A DNA stretch of 64,000 nucleotides from MED660 sp002691025 (lineage in GTDB: Bacteria; Myxococcota_A; UBA9160; UBA4427), in the NCBI GenBank assembly GCA_002170485.2, contig NHDZ02000034.1, forward strand, positions 1 through 64,000, read 5' to 3'. Shown one piece after another: positions 34,212 to 43,279 of the stretch (positions are counted from its first letter, which is position 1; each line of letters starts with the position of its first letter). The position numbers and the translations under genes are program-made. The notes beneath the pieces were generated by a model. That model had not been told where the DNA came from and did no database searches. It was given only the letters and a program-made list of their open reading frames with translations.

Positions 34212-35597
34212 TCAGGAAAGATCGTTCACCGAGAAAACGCAGTTGCGACCCGAGGCCTTCGCTTGAAACATCGCCCGATCCGCCGCTTCAATGAAAGCGT
34301 CCCGTTCCAGACCATGATCGGGGCAAGTCGCCACCCCGATACTCAAGGTCAGGTCCAGGGAGGCTTCCCTGACAAGCTGGGACCGATCCGACTTCACCGC
34401 GACTCGGATGCGCTCGGCAATCGCCAGAGCCTCCACATGACCGGTCCCTACAAGCAGGATGGCAAACTCGTCGCCGCCATAGCGGGCCAATGTGTCCACT
34501 TGGCGGATATGCTGTTTGAGGAACTCGCAAAGACGCTTCAGGACGCGCGAGCCCTGGACATGACCGAGTTCCTCGTTGATGCGCTTGAACTGATCCAGAT
34601 CCAGGAAAAGCAAAGAGAGCGGAACGGAATAACGTGAAGAGCGACGAAGTTCTTTTTCGCAGATATCCATGAAGTAGCGGACATTGTATACGCCCGTCAG
34701 ATCATCGATGAATGCGTGCTCCTTGGCCGATCGATAGACGGTTGCGTTCCGGAGGGCCAACCGCGCATGGCGAAAGACGACTTCCGCCCTCCGGATTTCG
34801 GCATCGGTAAAAGAAAGGTCGCTGCCAAAAACAGCGACGAACCCTGCTTCTTCAGGCGAATGGCCCAAACCCACGACAAGAACGGAATCCACAGAGGCAC
34901 CGGCATTGCGCAAGGCTTCATGCAGGCCCTCCCCTTGCTGGACTCTTACACCGGACTCGATGGAAGAAGCGATCTCTTCGCTGGCCACGAGAGAGGCGAC
35001 CCATCCTTCGGAATCCACTTCACCGAAGCCTCTCAGAGCCGCCTTCATCCCCTCGGCAGGACCCTCGCGAGGGAACAACGCGACCCCCTCTGACCTTCCC
35101 AGGACGTCGAGCAGCATCTCAAGGAGTTCCGGATAGAGTTGATCGAACTCAAGGGACCCGGCCAGCGATTGGCACTGGTCCATGATCCGGATGGTTTCCT
35201 GGAGTTCGCGATTCCTTGCATACAGGCGATGCTTCTCGCTCAGACGTTCAATGACACGGGCCAGCACAGGGGCCTTGGGCAACTCAAAGAGGCAGTCATC
35301 TACCTCCAGCCGCTCCAGGAGCCCCTCGGCCGACTCCATCTCCCCGGAAAAGACCACCAACCAGCAGGCTTCCTTCAGGTCAGGCGGGAGACCCGCAAGC
35401 CAATCCTCAAAGGCATCGACTTCGTCCTCAGCGAGAACCCTGACGCCGACTTCAAACTGAAGCCGCCCAGGCGAATCCGGCAAAGCATCCACCGAGTTGC
35501 AGACCGTCCACTCAAAAGCAGACAGTTCGGGCCCGTCTACGAGAGGCGTTACCCGCGACTCCTGATCGACCAAAAGAACCCTTATCGAATCTTCCAT
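34212..35597 (-). CDS. Diguanylate cyclase with receiver-like and GAF-like domains
   Basis: 461 residues. The first ~120 residues look like a degenerate receiver domain (IRVLLVDQESR, but the phospho-acceptor region is diverged). A GAF-like region follows (about 150-290), then a GGDEF domain with the active site RYGGDEFAILL. The I-site RQVD stands five residues before it, so product inhibition by c-di-GMP is expected. It makes c-di-GMP from two GTP. It lies 170 bases upstream of aspS on the same strand. Confidence 0.9.
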   Translation of the reverse strand: MEDSIRVLLVDQESRVTPLVDGPELSAFEWTVCNSVDALPDSPGRLQFEVGVRVLAEDEVDAFEDWLAGLPPDLKEACWLVVFSGEMESAEGLLERLEVDDCLFELPKAPVLARVIERLSEKHRLYARNRELQETIRIMDQCQSLAGSLEFDQLYPELLEMLLDVLGRSEGVALFPREGPAEGMKAALRGFGEVDSEGWVASLVASEEIASSIESGVRVQQGEGLHEALRNAGASVDSVLVVGLGHSPEEAGFVAVFGSDLSFTDAEIRRAEVVFRHARLALRNATVYRSAKEHAFIDDLTGVYNVRYFMDICEKELRRSSRYSVPLSLLFLDLDQFKRINEELGHVQGSRVLKRLCEFLKQHIRQVDTLARYGGDEFAILLVGTGHVEALAIAERIRVAVKSDRSQLVREASLDLTLSIGVATCPDHGLERDAFIEAADRAMFQAKASGRNCVFSVNDLS

Positions 35598-35773
35598 CGA
35601 ATCACCCTACTCGACCGCCTCAACTGGACTGCGCCCGCTTGCACCCACCCGCAGCGTGGCCCTCCAGTCGGATTCAAGTCATCCGTAGGCCAGGAAATGA
35701 ACCCGTGGAGAATTCAATATGAAAGAGCGCTCTCCTGCAGAAACGTCTCGCGGAAGAACATCCGAAATGCCGA

Positions 35774-37231
35774 TCAGGAATTGGGTAGAACCACTCGCCA
35801 TCCCTGGCCTTGATCGTCCGTTTTCATGATCTGCCCCGTCTGCCCCACCACATAGCCGACGTCTCCATTCGGAGAAAAAGCAATGTCGCGCATGAATGTG
35901 AAGATCCGCGGGAACTCGCCATCCTCGGGTGAACGCCAGTTCCTTCCGTTGTCCTCGGAAATCCGGACGAGGCCCTTCTCTCCCACCGCAACCACTTTTC
36001 CAGGCACGGATGCAATGGAGAAGACAGCCAGCGTCCGATCGATATTGCTATAGGACCAGGTTTTTCCACCATCTTCCGTGTAGAGCGTCAAGCCTCCCAA
36101 GCCGGAGATCATGCCGTTGTTCTCATCCCGGAATCGAACGGTGAACAGGATCGGATTCTGGATGATCCGCGCCTTCACGCCAGGGTTCGGGTGCAATCGA
36201 CTCGCATAATAGCGCTCCAGGAATTCGGGATCGTCATCCAGATATTCCTCGTAATCCCAAGGCGGTTGCCCTCTCAGACGCACACGCTCGGACTCGAGTC
36301 CGGCATCTTCGAGAACAGAACGCACCTCTTGCATCCGCGCCTCAAGGAGTTCGAAGAACTCATAGGGATCACCGTCCCGACCCAGGGTCTGGATTTCCTC
36401 AGCACTGGCCAGTCCCTCGATCGCCACGTTGAGATGCGCATCGCTTGAGATGCCTTGAGCGAATTCCCGCAAAGCCGGCTCGTAGACCGCATCAAACTCG
36501 ATCTCGTTGTAGCCGAGTTGGATCGGCTCGATCTCGCTGGTTCCGTTGATGCTCGAGGGGAGCCAGGTGCGACCTTCGTCTTCCGAAAAGAAGATGTAAC
36601 CGAACTCACCGATCAGCCAGCACCGCTTGCTGGGCGCCCCGAGGCAATAGATGTCGTTCAGACTGACATCTTCGTAGACGGTTTCGCCGGCCCGCACCCG
36701 CTCCTGTTCCACCGGCGAGAGCCACTGGAACATGGAATGCGCCTCATCCACGGTGAACGAGTTGTCGACCCAGGTCTTTCCGCCGTCTTCCGTTCGGATC
36801 CGGGTTCCCCACTCGCCGATGGCCAGTGCAGTATCGTTGTCTATCGCCGCAACGGAAAAGAGGTGTGCCCCCTCGTCCTCCTTCAGGTTGGGCTGACGCT
36901 GCCAGGTCTCCCCGCCGTCCTCGGTTCGAAGAATCAGACCTCGTTGCCCGATGGCCCAACCCACTTCAGGCGAAGCCATGGAAACGTTGTAGAGGGAAGA
37001 CATGGTCCCAGTCACACCCCTCTTCCAACTCTCTCCCCCGTCGCGCGTAAAGTAGGCGCTCCCGTAATAGCCCACGGCCACGGCATTCTTGTCGTCGGTG
37101 GCAGACACCGAGTAGAGATCATCAAAAACCGTAATCTCACCCGGACTCTCGGTGTAATCGAGGTGGATGTCATGGCATCCAACCCAAGTCGAAAAAGAGA
37201 AGGCAAAAAAGAGGAGATACAATCGGTTCAT
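35774..37231 (-). CDS. Ycf48-like beta-propeller, probable lipoprotein
   Basis: 485 residues from ATG 37231. The N-terminal hydrophobic stretch ends TWVGC (C19), a fair lipobox. The rest contains repeated BNR/Asp-box blades (FTRDGGESWKRG, RTEDGGETWQRQ, RTEDGGKTWVDN, YTEDGGKTWSYS, KTDDQGQGWRV), the pattern of the PSII-assembly factor Ycf48. In non-photosynthetic bacteria such propellers are found next to DUF1329 and RND-type lipid exporters. It starts 5 bases after the DUF1329 gene. About 110 residues between the third and fourth clear blades (EEIQTLGRDGD...) do not fit a propeller. Confidence 0.82.
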   Translation of the reverse strand: MNRLYLLFFAFSFSTWVGCHDIHLDYTESPGEITVFDDLYSVSATDDKNAVAVGYYGSAYFTRDGGESWKRGVTGTMSSLYNVSMASPEVGWAIGQRGLILRTEDGGETWQRQPNLKEDEGAHLFSVAAIDNDTALAIGEWGTRIRTEDGGKTWVDNSFTVDEAHSMFQWLSPVEQERVRAGETVYEDVSLNDIYCLGAPSKRCWLIGEFGYIFFSEDEGRTWLPSSINGTSEIEPIQLGYNEIEFDAVYEPALREFAQGISSDAHLNVAIEGLASAEEIQTLGRDGDPYEFFELLEARMQEVRSVLEDAGLESERVRLRGQPPWDYEEYLDDDPEFLERYYASRLHPNPGVKARIIQNPILFTVRFRDENNGMISGLGGLTLYTEDGGKTWSYSNIDRTLAVFSIASVPGKVVAVGEKGLVRISEDNGRNWRSPEDGEFPRIFTFMRDIAFSPNGDVGYVVGQTGQIMKTDDQGQGWRVVLPNS

Positions 37232-37236
37232 TCGAA

Positions 37237-38568
37237 TCAACGACCCTTCGTCAGGCGCCCGACATCGATAAAGCGCCGGATCTTGCCCTTGCTGGAAAGC
37301 GGTACACCATCGATATCCCAGACCTCGATACGGTTTCCGGTCCCTGTCTGTACATTCGCAATGATGTCGCTGATCATCGAAAGCACTCGCGGCTCCTCGA
37401 TCCCTTCCCACCCGGGGAAGTAGTCCTCTCCCTCCACCAGGACATCCTCACTCCAACGCTTGTTGTGCCACAGGATCTTCCACAACTCTTCCTTCCGGTC
37501 GTATGCGAAAGAATACATCGCCGTCATTGTTTCCTTGTCGACGTAGATATCCTTGTGGTGATAGGGGTGATCGTCATTCTTGGGCGTCATCCGGACGATG
37601 AAGGCATCGCGAAGCTCCCAGCGATCGTCGGCGAACGAAAGCCCGTAGGGACCGAAGTTGTGATCCCGGTCATAGGGATAGGCCTGCACCTTCGTGTTCG
37701 AAGGACTGATGATCTGGGCCTCGCCCAGGCATTCCCAGTCGTACTGGGGCACGATGCCCGCAAAGCTGCGGAGGTCGTCGAATGTAAAGTCCGTACCCGA
37801 AATCGAGTCGGTCCGCTGGGCCGTGGAGATCCGGCGCACGCGGCGCAGGGTAGGCAGGTAGACCCAGGTATCGTCATTCTTCGCCTCGGTGCGTGGCAGA
37901 TCGGCCGACTTGTAGCGATAGGACATCAACATGATGCCTCGAGCGTCGAAGGGTGCATCGACGTTCACACCGAAAGCGAATTTGCGGTTTTCCTTTCGAA
38001 AGACATCTCCAGTCGTCTTTTCGTAATCCGGCTCCAGTCGATGGGAAAGAAAGACTTCACGACCCGTGCCCTCGTAATAGAGCGGAAGTTCCTCGCCACG
38101 ATCCCAATAGGAGTAGTAGAAAGAAGCATTCACACCGCTGCCTCTCCACACGTAATCAAAATCCCACATGATCTTGACGCCTGCCTGGGGATCATTTTCG
38201 CAATCAATCTCATCGAGGGGAAAAGGCCGACCTGCGGTGTAGCCGATCAGATCGTTGTCCGGTCCAATCTTGGCCTGCCCGCGGTACTTTTCGGTCGCCG
38301 CCTTGTAGGCGTCGGAAGCAGAGTAGTCCCGCTGAGTGGGACCGATCTCAAGCTGCATTCCTTCGTAGAAGAAGAAGTCCCGGTTGTTCCAGAACTCTTT
38401 GGGGAGGTAGGGCTTGAGCTTATCCACCGACTCAAAGGTGATGATATCCCCCTCTTTGAAGCCCGGAGAGGTGCCTTCGGCATCCTGTTGAGAATGGACT
38501 CCGGGTGCAACTCCCCATGAAGCCAGCAAAATCAACAGCCAANAAGCCTTGAAGCGAACTTGGAACAT
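37237..38568 (-). CDS. DUF1329 periplasmic protein (LolA/LolB-like fold)
   Basis: 443 residues from ATG 38568, with GGAAGGA about 9 bases upstream. Signal peptide (WLLILLASWGVAPGVHS) then a DUF1329 body (YNASDAYK-like start, WDFDYVWRG, DDTWVYLPTLRRVRRIS, FTFDDLRSFAG, DRWELRDAFIV). DUF1329 proteins have a lipoprotein-carrier-like fold and are thought to carry lipids across the periplasm. Paired here with the Ycf48-like gene, but the RND exporter and DUF1302 porin that normally complete the set are absent. Confidence 0.85.
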   Translation of the reverse strand: MFQVRFKAXWLLILLASWGVAPGVHSQQDAEGTSPGFKEGDIITFESVDKLKPYLPKEFWNNRDFFFYEGMQLEIGPTQRDYSASDAYKAATEKYRGQAKIGPDNDLIGYTAGRPFPLDEIDCENDPQAGVKIMWDFDYVWRGSGVNASFYYSYWDRGEELPLYYEGTGREVFLSHRLEPDYEKTTGDVFRKENRKFAFGVNVDAPFDARGIMLMSYRYKSADLPRTEAKNDDTWVYLPTLRRVRRISTAQRTDSISGTDFTFDDLRSFAGIVPQYDWECLGEAQIISPSNTKVQAYPYDRDHNFGPYGLSFADDRWELRDAFIVRMTPKNDDHPYHHKDIYVDKETMTAMYSFAYDRKEELWKILWHNKRWSEDVLVEGEDYFPGWEGIEEPRVLSMISDIIANVQTGTGNRIEVWDIDGVPLSSKGKIRRFIDVGRLTKGR

Positions 38569-38969
38569 CCTGCACTTCCTTCCCATTGCAGAGCTCAACT
38601 CTGAACNTCCTCTANCAACCAAAACCAAACCATGAAAGAACGCAACGAAAGCTTTTCTGTGCCTGAATCAGAATCCCNGGAGNTCGAATCCTGCAGCCGC
38701 CCACCANGANCGCNCGGTCTCATNTGAGCCGGCCTCTTCATCGAAACATGGNTTCTGACTTCTGCTTTCCTTGTTCTCTTTCCAGGCCCGAAATCAGCCC
38801 GGGGCACACGCGCCCNACCTTGCCTTTNCGCGNTCACCTNGATCTTCNNNGCTCCAAAGCCNGCAGATCAGCCGGCACGCAGAAAGCATGCTACAAAATT
38901 AACGGACCGAGCGCGTCAGAGAATAGTGCCCGAGTCGACCCTGTTTNNTNNTCCNNTAAGGCTTACGTN
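38569..38969. other. 401-base divergent region, many Ns
   Basis: Lies between DUF1329 (minus) and the ABC1 kinase (plus). About 30 undetermined bases prevent finding promoters. I see no convincing gene. Confidence 0.5.
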
Positions 38970-40487
38970 ATGGTCCCCGAGAACTTTGTGGCCGGCAGCN
39001 NGAGCCAAATTCNGCCCAGATCCGAAGAATCATGGCGNTGTGCNGGAATCGCTCTTCCNTCTGCGCAAAACAGCCNANNNGTCCCGCGGGGAATCCCGGG
39101 GCATGCGATCGCATCCGAAGGCCGGCCATTGACCCGTCAAAGAATCGGGGAGCGCATACGGGGGGTGGGCCCTGGCCCGCAGATCGTCTGGGGTCTTTTG
39201 CTCAGTCTTGTCCTGGTTGTCGCCAACCGGGTGGCCGGCTTGTGGCGCGCTCCAGGAAAAAGAGCCCAAAGCCGGCAGGACCTCCGCCAGAAACTGATCG
39301 AAAGGTGGACGGGTTTTCTGGGCGAACGCAAAGGGGCCTTTGCCAAGGCAGGCCAATTCGCCTCTCTTCGCCTGGACGTCATCCCCTCGGATCTCGCAAC
39401 CTCATTGGCGCGGCTCCGAGACCAGGTGCCTCCCCTGCCGTTTCCCGAAATCCGACACGTCATCGAATCAGACCTCGGCGGGCCCATGGAGTCTCACTTT
39501 CCGAACATCGACGCGATCCCTCTTGGAGCCGCCTCCATCGCCCAGGCGCACCGCGCCCGACTCCCGGACGGATCGGATGTGATCGTGAAAGTGCAGTACC
39601 CCTGGGTCCGGTCTTCCATTCGATCCGATCTCAGATGGCTTCGCCTCCTCGCATCCCTGGCGCTTCGATCCAGGGGGAGGAAAAGCAAGACCCTGGACGT
39701 ATCCCGCTTCTTTGATGAATTCGAATCGAGCCTCCAGGAGGAAATGGATTTCCGGATCGAGGCGCGTGCCGCTGCTGAAATTGCTCGTAATCTCAAGGAC
39801 GATCCGCAGGTTCGTGTACCCCGGGTCGTCGAGACCCACTCCAGTGAACGGGTCTTGACCGTCTACTACCACCCCTGTGTCAATGTGATCGATCGTTCAG
39901 GACTTGCACGCCTGGGCGTCTCGCCCAGAGCGATCCTCGAAATCCTGGCACGTGCCTACTCGAAACAGATCTTTGTCGACGGGCTCTTCCATGCCGATCC
40001 ACACTCTGGAAACCTCTTCGTCATCGACGAACCCGGGGCAGCCGAAAAACCCTGCGTCCTCTTCGTCGATTTTGGTCTTCATCGCAGGCTCTCAAAAGAA
40101 CTCCGCACCAGCCTGAGAAAGGGAATCTACGCCCTTCTGCAAAAGGACCTCGACGAATTCATCCACCGGATGGATGAACTCGACATCATTGCCGAAGGAG
40201 CCCAACCGGCTGTTCGGACCGCGGTCGAAGAAATGTTCCNGGCCATCGGTCAGAGTTCGGGGGCCGGCTCACCTCTGGCCGTCGGTGGAGGCCGCATCCT
40301 GGACCTCAAGGATCAGGCCAAGCGACTCCTTGAACAGACCCCTGGCCTTCAACTGCCCAACGACCTGCTTCTCTACGCCCGCACTCTTTCGTACCTCTTC
40401 GCTCTCGGAGAGGAACTCGACCCCGAGGTGGATCTGATGAAGNTTTCCACCCCTTACCTTCTGCGGTTTCTGGCCGAAAAGGACTGA
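38970..40487 (+). CDS. ABC1/AarF/UbiB-family atypical kinase
   Basis: Up to 505 residues. The KxGQ motif is AKAGQFASLRLDVIP; the A-rich loop is PLGAASIAQAHRA with VIVKVQYP. The catalytic region is LFHADPHSGNLFV and the metal motif FVDFGLH. UbiB-family kinases act on quinone or other lipid precursors at the membrane. A hydrophobic helix (LLLSLVLVVANRVAGLW) precedes the kinase. ATG 38970 is the first plausible start, but Ns make it uncertain and a later start near 39130 is possible. Confidence 0.85.
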   Translation: MVPENFVAGSXSQIXPRSEESWXCXGIALXSAQNSXXVPRGIPGHAIASEGRPLTRQRIGERIRGVGPGPQIVWGLLLSLVLVVANRVAGLWRAPGKRAQSRQDLRQKLIERWTGFLGERKGAFAKAGQFASLRLDVIPSDLATSLARLRDQVPPLPFPEIRHVIESDLGGPMESHFPNIDAIPLGAASIAQAHRARLPDGSDVIVKVQYPWVRSSIRSDLRWLRLLASLALRSRGRKSKTLDVSRFFDEFESSLQEEMDFRIEARAAAEIARNLKDDPQVRVPRVVETHSSERVLTVYYHPCVNVIDRSGLARLGVSPRAILEILARAYSKQIFVDGLFHADPHSGNLFVIDEPGAAEKPCVLFVDFGLHRRLSKELRTSLRKGIYALLQKDLDEFIHRMDELDIIAEGAQPAVRTAVEEMFXAIGQSSGAGSPLAVGGGRILDLKDQAKRLLEQTPGLQLPNDLLLYARTLSYLFALGEELDPEVDLMKXSTPYLLRFLAEKD

Positions 40488-40553
40488 TTNCCANACCGTC
40501 TGNCCTTCCAGAGCCAGCCAACTGGAGAAGNAAANCCCTCTGGAGCGGANCCC

Positions 40554-42125
40554 TCAATCCTTGAGCTTCAGCTCACCGGCCTCCTGATCAGCGACGATCT
40601 CGGCCAGTTCTTCGGTGGTCAGGGTACTCGTGGAGTTTACGGTGATGGACTGTTCACTCCCCGTAGCCAGATCTCGAGCAGACACACTGACCATGCCGTT
40701 GGAATCGATATCAAAACTGACTTCGATTTCCGGCTCTCCTTTNACGGCTGGCGGTATCCCAGCGAGAACGAACTCCCCTAGAAGGTCATTGTCCTCGGCC
40801 AGATCACTCTCGCCCTGGAGAACCCGGATCTTCACAGCCGACTGGTCATCCCGGGTGGTCGTGAATATGTGGGCTTTGGTGACGGGGACAGTCGAGTTGC
40901 GTTCAATCAAACGGGCGAAATGACCCCCGAATGTGCTGATCCCCAAAGAGAGCGGGGTCACGTCAAGAAGCAGGAGCTCCTGCTCGTCTTCCACCAGCAT
41001 ATGAGCCTGCAAAGCCGCNCCCAAAGCCACGACTTCNTCCGGGTTCACTCCCTTGTGGGGAAGGCGCCCGAAGTGACGCGTCACNTGTTCTTGAACCATG
41101 GGCATACGGGTCTGCCCCCCCACGAGAACGACCTGATCCACGTCCGAGACCTCAAGCCCCGATCGAGCCAGGCACTCATCCACACTGCCGAGGGTTTCCT
41201 CGACGATGTCGCCCACCAGCTCTTCCAGCGTGTCGCGTGTGAGATCGAGATTCATGTGTTGGGGTCCGGTTTCACCGCTTGCGATGAAGGGCAGATTCAC
41301 TTCGGCTCGCTCCAGCAAGGAGAGATCACATTTGACCTTCTCCGCAGCATCCTTGAGACGCTGCAAAGCCATTGCGTCCCCCGACAGATCCAGGCCCGTG
41401 CTCTCTTCNAATGCCTGCAATAGATACGTCACGATACGGCGGTCCAGATCCTCTCCACCGAGAAAGGTATTCCCGGCCGTCGCCAGGACTTCCAGCACTC
41501 CTTCCGACATCTCCAGAATGGAGATATCGAACGTACCCCCACCCAGGTCGTAGACTGCCACCTTTTCCTCGCCTTGACGCGCCATGCCATAAGCCAGGGC
41601 TGCCGCAGTGGGCTCATTGATGATTCGAAGGACTTCGAGTCCCGCAATCTTGCCCGCATCGCGAGTGCACTGACGCTGCCCATCCGTAAAATACGCNGGC
41701 ACCGTGATCACAGCCTCTTCNACNGGTTCACCGAGATACTCTTCCGCAACCTTCTTCATCCTTCTCAGGATGACTCCCGCAACCTCAGCGCAGGTGAATG
41801 TCTTGTCACCGATCCTGACGCGCGGGTCGTCATTNGCTCCCTTGACGATCTCNTAGGGAGAAAACTCAAGCATTCGCTGGGTCTCACTGTCTTCAAAACG
41901 GCGACCAATCAATCGCTTGGTGGCCGAGACCGTCCGNCGCGCATTGGTGATGGCCTGTCGCTTGGCCAGNTGGCCCACCAACCGCTTTCCNTCTTCGGCA
42001 ATGCCGAAAACAGANGGGGTTGTCTTGTAGCCCCCGGCAGTGGGGATCACCACCGGATGGCCATCCTCGACAACGGCCACACAACTGTTGGTGGTTCCCA
42101 GATCGATTCCGATGACTTTACCCAT
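40554..42125 (-). CDS. Short Hsp70 (DnaK homologue without the C-terminal lid)
   Basis: 523 residues against about 640 for DnaK. The ATPase domain is complete (IGIDLGTTNSCVAVVEDG, INEPTAAALAYG, YDLGGGTFDISIL, VVLVGGQTRMPMVQ). The beta substrate-binding domain follows (LLLDVTPLSLGI, NSTVPVTKAHIFTTTRDDQ, EIEVSFDIDSNGMVSVSA). It ends at TEELAEIVADQEAGELKLKD, so the helical lid and disordered tail are missing. It starts 3 bases after a J-domain gene, so the two form a dedicated chaperone pair. Size resembles E. coli HscC. About a dozen Ns, no frame break. Confidence 0.92.
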   Translation of the reverse strand: MGKVIGIDLGTTNSCVAVVEDGHPVVIPTAGGYKTTXSVFGIAEXGKRLVGXLAKRQAITNAXRTVSATKRLIGRRFEDSETQRMLEFSPXEIVKGXNDDPRVRIGDKTFTCAEVAGVILRRMKKVAEEYLGEXXEEAVITVXAYFTDGQRQCTRDAGKIAGLEVLRIINEPTAAALAYGMARQGEEKVAVYDLGGGTFDISILEMSEGVLEVLATAGNTFLGGEDLDRRIVTYLLQAXEESTGLDLSGDAMALQRLKDAAEKVKCDLSLLERAEVNLPFIASGETGPQHMNLDLTRDTLEELVGDIVEETLGSVDECLARSGLEVSDVDQVVLVGGQTRMPMVQEXVTRHFGRLPHKGVNPXEVVALXAALQAHMLVEDEQELLLLDVTPLSLGISTFGGHFARLIERNSTVPVTKAHIFTTTRDDQSAVKIRVLQGESDLAEDNDLLGEFVLAGIPPAXKGEPEIEVSFDIDSNGMVSVSARDLATGSEQSITVNSTSTLTTEELAEIVADQEAGELKLKD

Positions 42126-42128
42126 NCT

Positions 42129-43085
42129 TCAAGTCTCCCCCCTGCACGAAAGCACGCTACGGCGGGGCGCCGAACCTCGATACATCGAATCAGAAAGACG
42201 NGAATCGCCTCCCTCACTCTTTGTATCCATCGAATGATTCATCTTCTTCAANTTCATCAACACATCAGCCATGGCCTGACTCAATGACGGGTATTCGGGA
42301 CAGAATTTCTCTGCAATCTGCAGGCATTGACGCGCCTCCTCGAAACGGCCCTCCTCCATGGACTCGGCCGCCGCCTTCATGAGCTCTCTTGCTTTCTGGT
42401 AGTGCTCATTCTGGACTGGATCCGAAGCCGGGCGTTTGCGGACGGATTCCTCTTCGAGCAGACCATCTTGATTCGAAACGGAAGAACGCGCCCTCCTCTG
42501 ATTGCTGCTTCTTCCAATGGACAAGTCAGACCGGGACTTGGAAAGGTTGACATAGGCTCGCTGGATGGCCTTGAAGAGCCTCTCGATCTCAACGCGATAC
42601 GGCCCCAACTCACGCCTGAAAAAACGATCCGGGTGGAATTCCCGAGACAATTTGAAGTACGCGCGCTTGATGTTTTTTTCGTCGGTGTCCGCGCTCACTC
42701 CCAGAAGCGACGGGTCGGATTGGCCCAGAAGGAGAAGCATCTCCTTCACTCGCTTCTGGGTCGCCACATCCAGATCCAGTTCTGGATCGATCGCAAGAAG
42801 AGAAGAGGAAGAGGCGCCGAATGGGGAAGGATTTGGTCCCTCCGCAATGCCATCGACATGACTGACCTGGACATAGCCCGCGGCCAACCAACTCTCGAGA
42901 CAGAGATCCGATTCTTCCACCGTCATTCCACCCATCTCGCGCAAAATGCACCAGGGCGTACGCCCATCAATCCGCGAAAGAAGGAAGAACTCCACAGAGG
43001 AGGGTCTCATGCTTCCCGGATCAAAAGCCGGATTGAGCCTCAGCACGCGACGGTCCGCTGCCCCCGCACGATTCTGCCCGTTCAT
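42129..43085 (-). CDS. J-domain cochaperone with N-terminal winged-helix-like and C-terminal helical region
   Basis: 318 residues. The N-terminal ~80 residues (EFFLLSRIDGRTPWCILREMGGMTVEESDLCLESWLAAGYV) resemble the winged-helix/DUF4388-like modules of deltaproteobacterial gene clusters. A J domain follows (about 122-185) with the essential HPD at 151-153 (SREFHPDRFF). A Ser/Arg-rich linker and a TPR-like helical end (HYQKARELMKAAAESMEEGRFEEARQCLQIAEKFCPE) complete it. No Gly/Phe or zinc region, so it is a class C J protein. Located directly before the short DnaK. Confidence 0.85.
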   Translation of the reverse strand: MNGQNRAGAADRRVLRLNPAFDPGSMRPSSVEFFLLSRIDGRTPWCILREMGGMTVEESDLCLESWLAAGYVQVSHVDGIAEGPNPSPFGASSSSLLAIDPELDLDVATQKRVKEMLLLLGQSDPSLLGVSADTDEKNIKRAYFKLSREFHPDRFFRRELGPYRVEIERLFKAIQRAYVNLSKSRSDLSIGRSSNQRRARSSVSNQDGLLEEESVRKRPASDPVQNEHYQKARELMKAAAESMEEGRFEEARQCLQIAEKFCPEYPSLSQAMADVLMXLKKMNHSMDTKSEGGDXRLSDSMYRGSAPRRSVLSCRGET

Positions 43086-43279
43086 CCATTCCCTCCCGGG
43101 CCTCCCGAGAGGAGAGACCTGACCGACTTATTGAATCGGTCGATCGGAGAAAAACCTGAATTCGCAGGAGTGGATGAGCACGCACGGTCGCCGAAAGGCA
43201 GTTCTTGGGGGCCATGCGAGCGGTAGAGAGTCGAAAATGGGCCCCGGGGGAACGAGGCGCGGCGATTCCTGTCGTGCCC

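Noticed and set aside
43086..43279. Terminator after argF from GGGGGCC/GGGCCCC near 43205-43255
   Set aside because: The arms pair only with a bulge and a long loop, and no T-run follows on the minus strand.
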